The notes beneath the pieces were generated by a model, which made no database searches, had not been told where the DNA came from, and was given only the letters and a program-made list of their open reading frames with translations. Below, piece after piece: positions 12,761 to 21,012 of a stretch of DNA of 64,000 nucleotides; the first letter of the stretch is position 1; each line of letters begins with the position of its first letter. This DNA comes from Georgenia wutianyii (GTDB taxonomy: Bacteria; Actinomycetota; Actinomycetes; Actinomycetales; Actinomycetaceae), in NCBI RefSeq assembly GCF_006349365.1, contig NZ_CP040899.1:1-64000 (forward strand). Reading direction: 5' to 3'. A program made the position numbers and the translations under genes.

Positions 12761-13477
12761 TCAGGCGTTGCGGGTGTCGTCGACGTCGGTCTCGCCGCGG
12801 CCCTTGTCGATGGGGTCGGTGAGCTCGTCGGTGGCACCGGCAGCGGCGCCGGCCTCGGCGGCGACGATCTCGGCGTCGGCGGCGGGCTCACCGTCCTCGA
12901 CACCGGCGGGGGCCGTGGAGACCTCGGCGACGGTGGTCACCGTCGTGTCCTCCCAGTACTCCTCGGCCCACGGGTCGTCGACGGGCTGCGTGCGGCGCCA
13001 CAGGAGGTAGCCGGTGCCGGCGGCCGCGGTGCCGACGAGCACCCAGCCCAGGGCCTTGCCCTTGCCGCCGCGCTTCTTCGGCTTCGTGGTGAGCGCCTTC
13101 TGGGCGGCCTTGCCGGCCTTGACGGCCTTGCCCTTGGCGCCGTTCTCCTTCGCGGCGGCCTCGGCGGCGTCGTGCATCGCCTTCTGGACGCGCGGCAGGT
13201 AGTCGTCGACGATCTTGTCGCGAGCGTGGTCGACGGCAGGGCGGGCCTTGCCGGCCGCAGCCTCGATCTTCGGGGCGGCGACGGAGACGCCCTCGCGCCA
13301 CGCCTTGTCGATCTTCGGGGCGGCGACGTCGGTCGCCCACACCTTCCCCTGCCCTGCCAGGGCGGCCGCGGCCTCGGTGGCCCGCGAGGCCTGCTCGGTG
13401 AGGGTGTGGCCGAGGTCCGCTGCCTGCTGGCGCACCTTCTCGGCGTCGATCTCGCTGATCTTCGGCTTGCGCGACAT
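12761..13477 (-). CDS. Hypothetical Ala/Lys-rich single-pass membrane protein
   Basis: The product is not recognised beyond a general actinobacterial hypothetical type. The ATG at 13477 (MSRKPKISEIDAEKVRQQA) has GGGAGAG upstream and is chosen over a start 16 codons earlier. The 238-residue product has a long Ala/Lys-rich helical N-terminal region (about residues 1-130, repeated APKI and AAPKIDKAW/AAPKIEAAA elements) and a basic block TKPKKRGGKGK. One membrane helix follows (ALGWVLVGTAAAGTGYLLW, ~145-165), and the C-terminal tail is very acidic. The charge pattern resembles a membrane-tethered nucleoid- or envelope-associated protein, but no function is assigned. It is divergent from the isomerase gene. 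Confidence 0.65.
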   Translation of the reverse strand: MSRKPKISEIDAEKVRQQAADLGHTLTEQASRATEAAAALAGQGKVWATDVAAPKIDKAWREGVSVAAPKIEAAAGKARPAVDHARDKIVDDYLPRVQKAMHDAAEAAAKENGAKGKAVKAGKAAQKALTTKPKKRGGKGKALGWVLVGTAAAGTGYLLWRRTQPVDDPWAEEYWEDTTVTTVAEVSTAPAGVEDGEPAADAEIVAAEAGAAAGATDELTDPIDKGRGETDVDDTRNA

Positions 13478-13601
13478 GTGCTCTCCCTCGTGGCTTTCAG
13501 GTACGTGCGGCCATAGTCCCATCAAGGGTGGACCGGCGCACCATTCCTACGGCGGATTCTCGCGCTGCGCCCGCTCGCTGCGGCGTGAAAGGATCGGCGG
13601 T

Positions 13602-14123
13602 ATGGAAGCAACTGTGCACACGAACCTCGGGGACATCGTCATCGAGCTGTTCCCCCACCACGCCCCCAAGACCGTGGAGAACTTCGTCTCCCTCGCCAAG
13701 GGCGAGCGGACCTGGACCAACCCGGCGACGGGCCAGGAGTCGAACGACCCCCTGTACGACGGCGTGATCTTCCACCGGATCATCCCGAACTTCATGATCC
13801 AGGGCGGCGACCCGCTGGGCTCTGGGCGCGGCGGCCCCGGCTACACCTTCGACGACGAGATCCACCCGGAGCTCGACTTCACCCAGCCCTACATGCTGGC
13901 GATGGCCAACGCCGGGAAGATCGGCGGCCGCGGCACCAACGGCTCGCAGTTCTTCATCACGACCGCGCCCACGACCTGGCTGCAGGGCAAGCACACGATC
14001 TTCGGTCGCGTCGCGGACGCCGAGAGCCGCGCCGTCGTCGACAAGATCAGCGCCGTCCCCACCGGCCCGGGCGACCGTCCGGTCGAGGACGTCGTCATCT
14101 CCTCGATCACCGTCACCGACTGA
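13602..14123 (+). CDS. ppiA: Cyclophilin-type peptidyl-prolyl cis-trans isomerase
   Basis: It catalyses proline cis-trans isomerisation during protein folding. The ATG at 13602 gives 173 residues with no signal peptide, so it acts in the cytoplasm. Cyclophilin motifs are HHAPKTVENFVSLAKG, the active-site FHRIIPNFMIQGGDP with its catalytic Arg, GTNGSQFFIT and HTIFGRV. Upstream GAAAGGA serves as ribosome site. In many actinobacteria ppiA is near the origin followed by a rhomboid gene, as here (four bases apart), so the two are likely co-expressed. Confidence 0.95.
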   Translation: MEATVHTNLGDIVIELFPHHAPKTVENFVSLAKGERTWTNPATGQESNDPLYDGVIFHRIIPNFMIQGGDPLGSGRGGPGYTFDDEIHPELDFTQPYMLAMANAGKIGGRGTNGSQFFITTAPTTWLQGKHTIFGRVADAESRAVVDKISAVPTGPGDRPVEDVVISSITVTD

Positions 14124-14127
14124 GCAG

Positions 14128-14976
14128 ATGACCGCCAGTCCCTACGGGCAGGCCGGCGGCGCCCAGCCGCCGGTCTGCCCGCGGCACCCCGACCGCGTCT
14201 CGTACGTGCGGTGCCAACGCTGCGACCGGCCCGTGTGCCCCGAGTGCCAGCGACCGGCAGCGGTGGGCGTCCAGTGCGTCGACTGCGTCGCCAGGGCGCA
14301 GGCGGCGATGCCCGCCCGCCGCACGGTCTTCGGGGCCAAGGTCCACAGCGGGCGGCCAGTGGTCACGATGACGTTCGTCGCCCTGTGCGTGCTCGCCTAC
14401 GCCGCCCAGCGGGTGTTCCCGGGCCTGAGCACGCCGGCGTACTTCATGCCGGCCCTCGGTGAGCTCGAGCCGCACCGGTTCCTCACCGCCGCGTTCCTCC
14501 ACGGCGGGTTCCTCCATCTCGCGGTGAACATGTACGCCCTGTGGATCGTCGGCTCGGTGCTCGAGCCGGCCCTGGGGCGCTGGCGGTTCGCCGCCCTGTT
14601 TCTCGTGAGCGCCCTCGGCGGCTCGGTTGGCGTCCTGCTGTTCGCCTCCCCCTTCGAGCACGACTGGGTCACCCCCGTCGTCGGTGCCTCCGGCGCGGTG
14701 TTCGGCCTCTTCGGCGCGATCGGGCTCGCTCTGCGCCGCCTCGGGCGGGACACGACCCAGATCGTCGTGCTCATCGCGATCAACGCCGTGCTCGGGTTCG
14801 TCATCCCCAACGTCGCCTGGCAGGCGCACGTCGGTGGCCTGCTCACCGGCCTCCTGCTGTCCGCCGCCTACGTCTACGCGCCGCGCGACCGCCGGACCGC
14901 GGTGAGTGTCGTGGCCACCGTGGGGGTCACCGTGCTCCTCGTCGTCCTCGCTGCCGCGAAGTACGCGATCTCCTGA
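14128..14976 (+). CDS. Rhomboid family intramembrane serine protease with N-terminal zinc finger
   Basis: It cleaves membrane proteins within the bilayer. The first ~55 residues form a B-box-like zinc finger: cysteine/histidine pairs in CPRHPDRVSYVRC, CDRPVCPEC and CVDCVA. Six membrane helices follow. The catalytic dyad is Ser188 in VVGASGAVFG and His234 in WQAHVGG; the conserved HGGFLHLAVNMYAL (Asn and His of the oxyanion region) is near 130. Length (282) and layout match the actinobacterial family seen next to ppiA. Substrates are unknown. Confidence 0.93.
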   Translation: MTASPYGQAGGAQPPVCPRHPDRVSYVRCQRCDRPVCPECQRPAAVGVQCVDCVARAQAAMPARRTVFGAKVHSGRPVVTMTFVALCVLAYAAQRVFPGLSTPAYFMPALGELEPHRFLTAAFLHGGFLHLAVNMYALWIVGSVLEPALGRWRFAALFLVSALGGSVGVLLFASPFEHDWVTPVVGASGAVFGLFGAIGLALRRLGRDTTQIVVLIAINAVLGFVIPNVAWQAHVGGLLTGLLLSAAYVYAPRDRRTAVSVVATVGVTVLLVVLAAAKYAIS

Positions 14977-14986
14977 GTTACACAGA

Positions 14987-15100
14987 TGTAGTTCTCCACA
15001 GGGTTGTGCACACCTGTGCACCTGGGGAAATGACAACCATGTAGTTCTCCACAGGTTTGTGCACACCTGGGGAAGTTACACCGCTGTAGTTCTCCACAGG
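14987..15100. repeat. Three tandem DnaA-box-like repeats
   Basis: The 16-mer TGTAGTTCTCCACAGG occurs at 14987, 15040 and 15085, spaced 53 and 45 bases. Each copy is followed by TTGTGCACACC or TTGCTCCACACC and a CTGGGGA block. The core TTCTCCACA is one base off the DnaA box and is identical to a box in oriC at 1851-1859. The array fills the gap between the rhomboid and crgA genes. No convincing coding capacity was seen across it. Confidence 0.8.
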
Positions 15101-15151
15101 TTGCTCCACACCTGTGGGCACAGCCGGGGACGAGACACCCGGAGACGACGA

Positions 15152-15179
15152 AGCGCCGGTCCAGCACTGGACCGGCGCT
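15152..15179 (-). terminator. Perfect inverted repeat after crgA
   Basis: AGCGCCGGTCCAG at 15152-15164 and its complement at 15167-15179 form a 13-bp stem with two bases between. It lies 15 bases past the crgA stop on the minus strand and probably ends crgA transcription. Confidence 0.65.
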
Positions 15180-15194
15180 CCGTGGACTGGCGGA

Positions 15195-15443
15195 CTACCG
15201 CCAGCGCAGGGTCATGAGGAACCCGACGAGCAGGACGACGAACCCGATCGCCAGGTTGAGGTTCCCGATGCCCGGGATGGGGCCGGCAGCCTGGATGATG
15301 TAGGTGATGACCACCCACAGCATGCCGACGACCATGAGGACGACGGCGGTGGGCACCCACCAGCGCGGGCTCTCCTTGGGCTGGGCAGGCGTGGGCGGGG
15401 GCGTGTACGTCGCCTTGTTCTTGCGGCGCTTGGACTCCGGCAC
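15195..15443 (-). CDS. crgA: Cell division protein CrgA
   Basis: This small integral membrane protein helps recruit the divisome and peptidoglycan synthases in actinobacteria. The GTG at 15443 gives 82 residues beginning MPESKRRKNKATYTPPP, the typical CrgA N-terminus. Two membrane helices follow: WWVPTAVVLMVVGMLWVVI and LAIGFVVLLVGFLMTL, with the hallmark PGIGNLNLAIGF between. The size and position near the pkn/pbp cluster match mycobacteria and streptomycetes. It is transcribed away from the DUF881 gene. Confidence 0.95.
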   Translation of the reverse strand: MPESKRRKNKATYTPPPTPAQPKESPRWWVPTAVVLMVVGMLWVVITYIIQAAGPIPGIGNLNLAIGFVVLLVGFLMTLRWR

Positions 15444-15596
15444 TGTCAGCTCTCCTTCGGTGTCCCGCCCGGCCGGCGGTACCTCGGTACGGTCGCGGTG
15501 TCGCCTGCCCTTCCTGGCACGCGACGCCTCCCCTAGCGTAGTGGGCGGAACGCCGAAGAAGGGCACGCCCCTGCTCGGGAAAGGAGGATGTGGACG

Positions 15597-16322
15597 ATGG
15601 CTCGCTCGCTGAAGGGCTCGCACTGGAACGGTTCGGTGGCCGTCGGTCTCGTCGCCGCGCTCGCCGGCCTCCTCTTCGCCACCAGCGCCACGCTCTTCGA
15701 GGACGAGGCGGACCGGTCCGCCACCAACCTCGTCGACCTCGCCCGCGTCGAGACTGCCCGGCTGGAGGAGAACGAGGAGGAGGTCGCCCGGCTGCGCCAG
15801 GAGCGCGCCGATCTCGTGGCCCGGGAGCAGCCGCCGGCCGCGCCGGACCCGGAGGCGGGCGCGCTCACCGCCCTCGCCGCCGGGCAGACGCCGGTGACCG
15901 GGCCGGGCGTCGTCGTCGAGCTGTGGGACGCCCCCGCCCCGCCGGACCTCGCCGCCAGCGGCCTGCACCCCGACGACCTCGTCGTCCACCAGCAGGACCT
16001 CGAGGCGGTCATCAACGCCCTGTGGACGGGCGGAGCCGAGGCGATGATGATCCAGGACCAGCGGATCACCTCGACCTCCTCCGTGCGCTGCGTGGGCAAC
16101 GTCCTCCTGCTCCACGGCCGCCACTACTCCCCGCCCTACCGCGTCTCGGCCATCGGGGACCCGCAGGAGCTCGCCGCCGCCGTCGAGGCCGCCCCCGGGG
16201 TGCAGGTCTACCTCCAGTACGTCGACGCCGTCGGTCTGGGCTGGTCCCTCGAGGAGACGCCCGCCATCGACATGCCCGCCTACACGGGCTCCCTTCGTCT
16301 GGACCACGCGCGAGCAGGGTGA
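15597..16322 (+). CDS. DUF881 family protein
   Basis: This 241-residue protein has an N-terminal membrane helix (VAVGLVAALAGLLFATSA), a coiled-coil segment of Glu/Arg-rich heptads (ETARLEENEEEVARLRQE), and the extracellular DUF881 domain with TGPGVVVELWDAP, DLEAVINALW and the VRCVGN block. AGGAGG at 15582-15587 favours the ATG at 15597 over codons nine bases earlier. DUF881 proteins lie beside crgA and sortase genes in many Gram-positive bacteria; a structural role in the division or envelope apparatus is suspected but unproven. Confidence 0.88.
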   Translation: MARSLKGSHWNGSVAVGLVAALAGLLFATSATLFEDEADRSATNLVDLARVETARLEENEEEVARLRQERADLVAREQPPAAPDPEAGALTALAAGQTPVTGPGVVVELWDAPAPPDLAASGLHPDDLVVHQQDLEAVINALWTGGAEAMMIQDQRITSTSSVRCVGNVLLLHGRHYSPPYRVSAIGDPQELAAAVEAAPGVQVYLQYVDAVGLGWSLEETPAIDMPAYTGSLRLDHARAG

Positions 16323-16366
16323 ACTACGCTGATCCGGACCCAGTGAGACGCGACCAGAGGACCTCG

Positions 16367-17170
16367 ATGGCCAGCACGGACGTCGACCAGCTCGAGTGGC
16401 TGCCCGGCCAGCCGGACGACGGCACGCCGCGGCGCACCCGGCCGCGCAAGCGCAGGGGTGGCTTCCTCGCCGGTCTCGTCGGCGTCGTCGGCGAGCTCAT
16501 GATCACCGCCGGCGTCCTCCTCGGGCTCTTCGTCGTGTGGCAGCTGTGGTGGACGGACGTCGAGGCGAACAACCACCAGGCCCAGGTGCTGGAGGACTGG
16601 CGCGGCCAGGGCGACGTCATCGACGCGCCGCCGCAGCCCGGCGAGCCGCGCACCGACCCGCCGCCGCTGCCCACGGTGGGCGGCGAGGGCGACGTCATGG
16701 GAACGCTGCACGTCCCGCGGCTCGGACCGGACTACGAGTACTCGATCGCCGAGGGCGTGAGCCTGGGCGCGGTCCTCAACCGGGGCTACATCGGGCACTA
16801 CCCCGACACCCAGCTGCCTGGCGAGGTCGGCAACTTCGCGACGGCCGCACACCGGCAGTCCTACGGCGCGCCCTACCGGGAGATCGAGCAGATCGTCGTC
16901 GGCGACTCGCTCGTCGTCGAGACCGCCGACGCCTACCTCGTCTACGAGGTCGTCGGGTCCGAGGTGGTCCACCCCTCGCAGGTCGAGGTCATCGCGCCGG
17001 TGCCGAACGAGCCCGGTGTCCCGCCCACGGAGCGGATGATCACCCTGACGACGTGCCACCCCCTGTTCTCCGCCGCCGAGCGGTGGATCACCTACGGCCA
17101 GTTCCAGCACTGGGTCGACAAGAACGACGGCATGCCGGCCGAGCTGCTCGAGCTCGAGGAGGGACGCTGA
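16367..17170 (+). CDS. Class E sortase
   Basis: This membrane-anchored transpeptidase joins surface proteins to peptidoglycan. The 267-residue protein has a membrane helix at about 40-62 (ELMITAGVLLGLFVVWQLWW) and a sortase domain from about 108. The catalytic triad can be placed: His162 in ATAAHRQSYG, Cys230 in TLTTCHP and Arg239 in AERWITYG. Actinobacterial class E enzymes usually recognise LAXTG rather than LPXTG signals. No clear substrate with such a signal is seen in this window. It is followed by a small membrane protein whose start overlaps its stop. Confidence 0.92.
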   Translation: MASTDVDQLEWLPGQPDDGTPRRTRPRKRRGGFLAGLVGVVGELMITAGVLLGLFVVWQLWWTDVEANNHQAQVLEDWRGQGDVIDAPPQPGEPRTDPPPLPTVGGEGDVMGTLHVPRLGPDYEYSIAEGVSLGAVLNRGYIGHYPDTQLPGEVGNFATAAHRQSYGAPYREIEQIVVGDSLVVETADAYLVYEVVGSEVVHPSQVEVIAPVPNEPGVPPTERMITLTTCHPLFSAAERWITYGQFQHWVDKNDGMPAELLELEEGR

Positions 17171-17334
17171 TGTACGGCGCGTTGTGGCGGGTGCTCCCCG
17201 GGCCCGCGTGGTTCCGGGTCGTCCTGCTCCTCCTCCTGGCGGCGGCGGTCGTCTACGCCTGCTTCACCTGGCTGTTCCCGCAGATCGCCCCCTACATGCC
17301 CTTCAACGAGACCACCATCGAGGGAGCCCCGTGA
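17170..17334 (+). CDS. Small single-pass membrane protein after the sortase
   Basis: This 54-residue ORF overlaps the sortase stop by one base and has one strongly hydrophobic helix (VVLLLLLAAAVVYACFTWLF). Its C-terminus reads FPQIAPYMPFNETTIEG. The same kind of short protein lies between class E sortase and trpG/pabA in related actinobacteria, and its tight coupling on both sides (the next gene overlaps its stop) argues that it is real. Function unknown. Confidence 0.75.
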   Translation: MYGALWRVLPGPAWFRVVLLLLLAAAVVYACFTWLFPQIAPYMPFNETTIEGAP

Positions 17335-17951
17335 CCCGCGTCCTCGTCGTCGACAACTACGACAGCTTCGTCTGGACGATCGTCGGCTATCTCGAGCAGC
17401 TCGGAGCAACTGCCGTCGTCCAGCGCAACGACGACGTCACCACCGACCCGCGCGACGTCGACGCCGTCCTCGTCTCCCCGGGCCCGGGCACCCCGAAGGG
17501 TGCGGGCGTCACGCTCGACGTCATCGCGGCGTGCGCCGAGCACCGGGTGCCGATGCTCGGCGTGTGCCTGGGCCACCAGGCCCTCGGTGAGCTCTTCGGG
17601 GCCACCGTCACCCACGCGCCCGAGCTCATGCACGGCAAGACGTCCCTCGTCGAGCACGACGGCACCGGTGTCTTCGCCGGGCTCCCCACGCCGTTCACCG
17701 CCACCCGGTACCACTCGCTCACCGTCGACCCGGCCACCGTGCCGGACACGCTGCGGGTCACCGCGCGCACCGCGAACGGCATCGTCATGGGCCTGGAGCA
17801 CCGCGACCTGCCGCTCCACGGCGTGCAGTTCCACCCCGAGTCCGTGCTCACCGACCACGGGCACCGGCTGCTGGCGAACTGGCTCACGATCGCGGGCGAC
17901 CGCGAGGCGACCGCCCGCAGCGAGGGCCTCGCCCCGCTCGTCCGCCGCTGA
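17331..17951 (+). CDS. Glutamine amidotransferase, anthranilate/aminodeoxychorismate synthase component II
   Basis: It releases ammonia from glutamine for chorismate amination in tryptophan or folate synthesis. The GTG at 17331 overlaps the previous stop and gives 206 residues. The class I amidotransferase motifs are VDNYDSFVW, SPGPGTPKGAG, the nucleophile Cys in GVCLGHQALGE and the HPESVLTDHG triad His/Glu. The homologue in this position beside pknB in mycobacteria is called trpG or pabA; no component I gene is nearby, so which pathway it serves is open. It converges on pknB. Confidence 0.93.
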   Translation: MTRVLVVDNYDSFVWTIVGYLEQLGATAVVQRNDDVTTDPRDVDAVLVSPGPGTPKGAGVTLDVIAACAEHRVPMLGVCLGHQALGELFGATVTHAPELMHGKTSLVEHDGTGVFAGLPTPFTATRYHSLTVDPATVPDTLRVTARTANGIVMGLEHRDLPLHGVQFHPESVLTDHGHRLLANWLTIAGDREATARSEGLAPLVRR

Positions 17952-17979
17952 CACGGCTCGCCCGAGCCTGGTACGACAG

Positions 17980-18011
17980 GAGCCCGGCACCGCCTCCGCG
18001 GTGCCGGGCTC
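17980..18011. terminator. Bidirectional hairpin between convergent genes
   Basis: GAGCCCGGCACCGC at 17980-17993 pairs with its complement at 17998-18011 (14-bp stem, CTCC loop). It stands between the stops of the amidotransferase and pknB and can serve both. Confidence 0.75.
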
Positions 18012-18023
18012 CGGCGTCTGTGG

Positions 18024-19895
18024 CTACAGCTCCTCGCCCGCCCGGTGGCCGGGCTCGGCCGAGCCGCTCGGCGGCGGCTCCTCCGTGGTCGGGCTCTCGC
18101 TCGGCGCGGGCTCCTCGGTGGGAGCCGGCGTCGGGGTCGGCGTGGGCTGGACCGGCGTCGGGGCCTCGACGGCCACCGTGAGCTCGATCGTGCTGAACCG
18201 CGGCACCGGGCCGGTGCGGTCCTGGTCGAGCACCGTACCCGGGTCGAAGTCGCCCGAGGGCTGGTCGACGGCGCTCACCGTGAGGTTGAGGGCGCGCAGC
18301 GCCTCGGTCGCCGCCTCGATCGTCTGGCCGCGGACGTCGGGGACGTCGACGTTGCCGGTGGCGATGTGGAGGACGACCTCCGCCCCCGGCTCGACCGGCT
18401 CACCGGCCGGCGGCTCGGTCTGCGCGACGCGGTCGGCCTCGTAGTCCGGGCTGTTGATCGGCCGGTAGGTGATCCGGACGCTGATGCCCAGCTCGTCCTC
18501 GGAGAGCTGGTCCTGCGCCTGACGCTGGCTCAGGCCCACGACGTCGGGCATCTCGACGGCCTCGGGACCGGCGGAGAAGCGCACCGTGACGGTCTGCCCC
18601 TCCTCGACCTCGGCGCCGACCGCCGGGTCGGAGCTGACGAAGATCCCGGGCTCGATGTCCGCGGAGAACTCCGGGTCCCCGATCGCGAAGACGAGTCCCT
18701 CGCCCTCGACGGCGAGCCGGGCCGCCGTCTGGTCCATCCCGGTGAGGTCGGGGACGGTGACGACGGCGGGCGGGTCGGGCTCGGTGTCGTTGTCGTTGGT
18801 GAGCAGGAGGTAGGTGACGCCGGCGGCGGCCAGCAGGCCCACGAGCACGAGCACCCACACCCACCAGGGCGAGCGCTTCTTCGGCTCCTCGTCCTCCTCG
18901 GCGGCCACGGCCGCGCGGGAGCCGGTCTGCGCCGGCATCGCCCGCGTCGCGGACGGGGCGGCGCCGATGACGGAGGTCGCGTCTGCCGCGGCCGCGGCGG
19001 CGATCCACGTGCTCGCCGCCGGGGCGCTGACCTCACCGCCGCGCACCGCGGCCTCGAGGTCCGCCCGCATCGCGTCGGCGTCGGGGTAGCGGTCCTCGCG
19101 GTCCTTGGCGAGCGACTTGAGCACGATCCGGTCGAGCGCCTCGGGGATGTCGGAGGCCACCTGGCTCGGCGTCTTGGGCATCTCGCGCACGTGCTGGTAG
19201 GCCACCGCCACCGCGGAGTCGCCGCTGAAGGGCGGCTGGCCGGTGAGCAGCTCGAAGAGCAGGCAGCCGGTGGAGTAGATGTCGGAGCGGGCGTCGACGA
19301 CCTCGCCGCGGGCCTGCTCCGGGGAGAGGTACTGGGCGGTGCCGACGACGGCGTGGGTCTGGGTCATCGTCGCGGCGGAGTCGGCCATCGCGCGGGCGAT
19401 GCCGAAGTCCATGACCTTGACCTGCCCGGTGGGCGTGAGCATGACGTTGCCGGGCTTGATGTCCCGGTGGACGATGCCCTCCCGGTGGGAGTAGGCCAGC
19501 GCGGAGAGCACCCCGATGACGATCTCGCAGGCCTCGTCGATCGGCACCGCGGCGCCGTCGTTGAGCAGGGAGCGCACCGTGTGGCCCTCGACGTACTCCA
19601 TGACGATGTACGGGACGTGGGCGCGCTCACCGCTCGCGGTGACGACGTCGTCCTCGCCGGTGTCGTAGACCGAGACGATCGCCGGGTGGTTGAGGGCCGC
19701 CGCGGCCTGCGCCTCGCGGCGGAAGCGCGCCTGGAAGGTGGGGTCGCGCGCGAGGTCGGACCGCAGCACCTTGATCGCCACCGTCCGGGAGAGCCGGCTG
19801 TCGTAACCGATGTAGACCTCGGCCATGCCCCCGCGGCCGATGAGCTCACGGACCTCGTAACGTCCTGCGAGCACCTTGGGTACTTCGTCCACCAC
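18024..19895 (-). CDS. pknB: Serine/threonine protein kinase PknB with PASTA repeats
   Basis: This transmembrane kinase senses peptidoglycan fragments and controls cell-wall synthesis and division. The GTG at 19895 has GAGGA seven bases upstream, giving 623 residues (MVDEVPKVLAGRYEV). The kinase domain shows IGRGGMAEVY, the ATP-binding Lys in AIKVLRSDL, catalytic HRDIKPGNV, DFGIARAM and an activation loop TMTQTHAVVGTAQYLSPE. One membrane helix lies at ~342-365. Three PASTA-like repeats follow (VPDLTGMDQTAAR, MPDVVGLSQRQAQ, VPDVRGQTIEAAT), then a Pro/Thr/Glu-rich tail. M. tuberculosis PknB has four PASTA repeats; only three are seen here. Its start overlaps the pknA stop by one base. Confidence 0.95.
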   Translation of the reverse strand: MVDEVPKVLAGRYEVRELIGRGGMAEVYIGYDSRLSRTVAIKVLRSDLARDPTFQARFRREAQAAAALNHPAIVSVYDTGEDDVVTASGERAHVPYIVMEYVEGHTVRSLLNDGAAVPIDEACEIVIGVLSALAYSHREGIVHRDIKPGNVMLTPTGQVKVMDFGIARAMADSAATMTQTHAVVGTAQYLSPEQARGEVVDARSDIYSTGCLLFELLTGQPPFSGDSAVAVAYQHVREMPKTPSQVASDIPEALDRIVLKSLAKDREDRYPDADAMRADLEAAVRGGEVSAPAASTWIAAAAAADATSVIGAAPSATRAMPAQTGSRAAVAAEEDEEPKKRSPWWVWVLVLVGLLAAAGVTYLLLTNDNDTEPDPPAVVTVPDLTGMDQTAARLAVEGEGLVFAIGDPEFSADIEPGIFVSSDPAVGAEVEEGQTVTVRFSAGPEAVEMPDVVGLSQRQAQDQLSEDELGISVRITYRPINSPDYEADRVAQTEPPAGEPVEPGAEVVLHIATGNVDVPDVRGQTIEAATEALRALNLTVSAVDQPSGDFDPGTVLDQDRTGPVPRFSTIELTVAVEAPTPVQPTPTPTPAPTEEPAPSESPTTEEPPPSGSAEPGHRAGEEL

Positions 19896-21010
19896 TAGGG
19901 GATCCTCACTGTCGGTCGGTCGGCTGGGCGCATGTCGGGGGCACTGCCCACCCGACCGTCCCCGCCCAGGGCAAGGGTACCGAGGGTCAGGGCGAGCAGG
20001 AGGGCGAGCACGACACCTGCCGCGAGAGCGGCGACCCAGCGGCGGTCGGCGGCCAGGTCCTCCCACGTGGGTCGTTGCCAGCGGTCTGCGGGTCCACGAC
20101 GACGCCCGGGGGGCGTGGCCGAGGCAGCCCGCTGCGGGCGCGCCGTCGTCGTCCTCCTCGTGCCGGCGGGCGCGGGCGTCGGAGGGGAGAGCGGGGCCTC
20201 CCCGAGCTCATCGAGGCGGCGGGCGACCACCGCGGCGGACGGCGGCCGGTCCGCGGGGTCCTTGGCGAGCATCGCGGTGACGAGCTCGCGGACCGGGGCC
20301 GGCACGTCGTCGGGGAGCGGGGGCAGCGGGGAGGTGACGTGTGCCATCGCGATGTCCACCTGGGTGGTGCCGGTGTAGGGCCGGCGGCCGACGATGGCCT
20401 CGTAGGCGATGACGCCGAGGGCGTAGAGGTCCCCGGCGGGCCGCGCCGGCCTGCCCATCGCGAGCTCGGGCGGCAGGTACTGGGCGGTGCCCATGACCAT
20501 CCCGGTCGCCGTGAGCGCCGGCTGGTCGGTCGCGACGGAGATGCCGAAGTCGGTGAGCTTGACCGTGCCGTCCGGGGTGAGCAGGACGTTGGAGGGCTTG
20601 ACGTCGCGGTGCACCACCCCGGCGTCGTGCACCGCCTGCAGGCCGCGGCAGCACTGGAGGAGGATCGGCAGCAGCCGGTCCAGGGGCAGGGTGCGCTCGC
20701 GGGCGAGGATGCGGGACAGGGGCTCGCCGGGCACGTGCTCCATGACGAGGAACCCGCCGCCGTCCTGCTCGCCGTAGTCGAGGACGACGGCGACGTTCGG
20801 GTGCACGACGCCGCTGGCGTTGCGCGCCTCGGCGCGCAGCCGGTCGAGCGAGGCCTCGTCCCCCAGGAGGTCCTCGCGCAGCACCTTGGCCGCGACCGTG
20901 CGCCCGAGCAGCCGGTCACGGCCGCGCCACACCTCGCCCATGCCGCCGACGGCGATGCGCTCGGTGAGCTCGTAGCGTCCCTTGAGGAGGTGTCCTGTGC
21001 GGATCGGCAC
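19895..21010 (-). CDS. pknA: Serine/threonine protein kinase PknA
   Basis: This membrane-bound kinase, partner of PknB in control of cell shape and division, starts at GTG 21010, two bases after the pbpA stop, and gives 371 residues. Kinase motifs: IAVGGMGEVWRG, Lys in AAKVLREDL, HRDVKPSNV, TDFGISVAT and MGTAQYLPPE. A basic, Pro/Thr-rich linker follows the ~270-residue catalytic domain, then one membrane helix (WVAALAAGVVLALLLALTLG, about 322-345). A short extracellular tail without PASTA repeats is typical of PknA. It lies in the fha-pstP-rodA-pbpA-pkn operon. Confidence 0.94.
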   Translation of the reverse strand: MPIRTGHLLKGRYELTERIAVGGMGEVWRGRDRLLGRTVAAKVLREDLLGDEASLDRLRAEARNASGVVHPNVAVVLDYGEQDGGGFLVMEHVPGEPLSRILARERTLPLDRLLPILLQCCRGLQAVHDAGVVHRDVKPSNVLLTPDGTVKLTDFGISVATDQPALTATGMVMGTAQYLPPELAMGRPARPAGDLYALGVIAYEAIVGRRPYTGTTQVDIAMAHVTSPLPPLPDDVPAPVRELVTAMLAKDPADRPPSAAVVARRLDELGEAPLSPPTPAPAGTRRTTTARPQRAASATPPGRRRGPADRWQRPTWEDLAADRRWVAALAAGVVLALLLALTLGTLALGGDGRVGSAPDMRPADRPTVRIP

Positions 21011-21012
21011 GC

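Noticed and set aside
14986..15120. CRISPR array
   Set aside because: Only three repeats of 16 bases with spacers that are themselves similar to each other. Not CRISPR-like.
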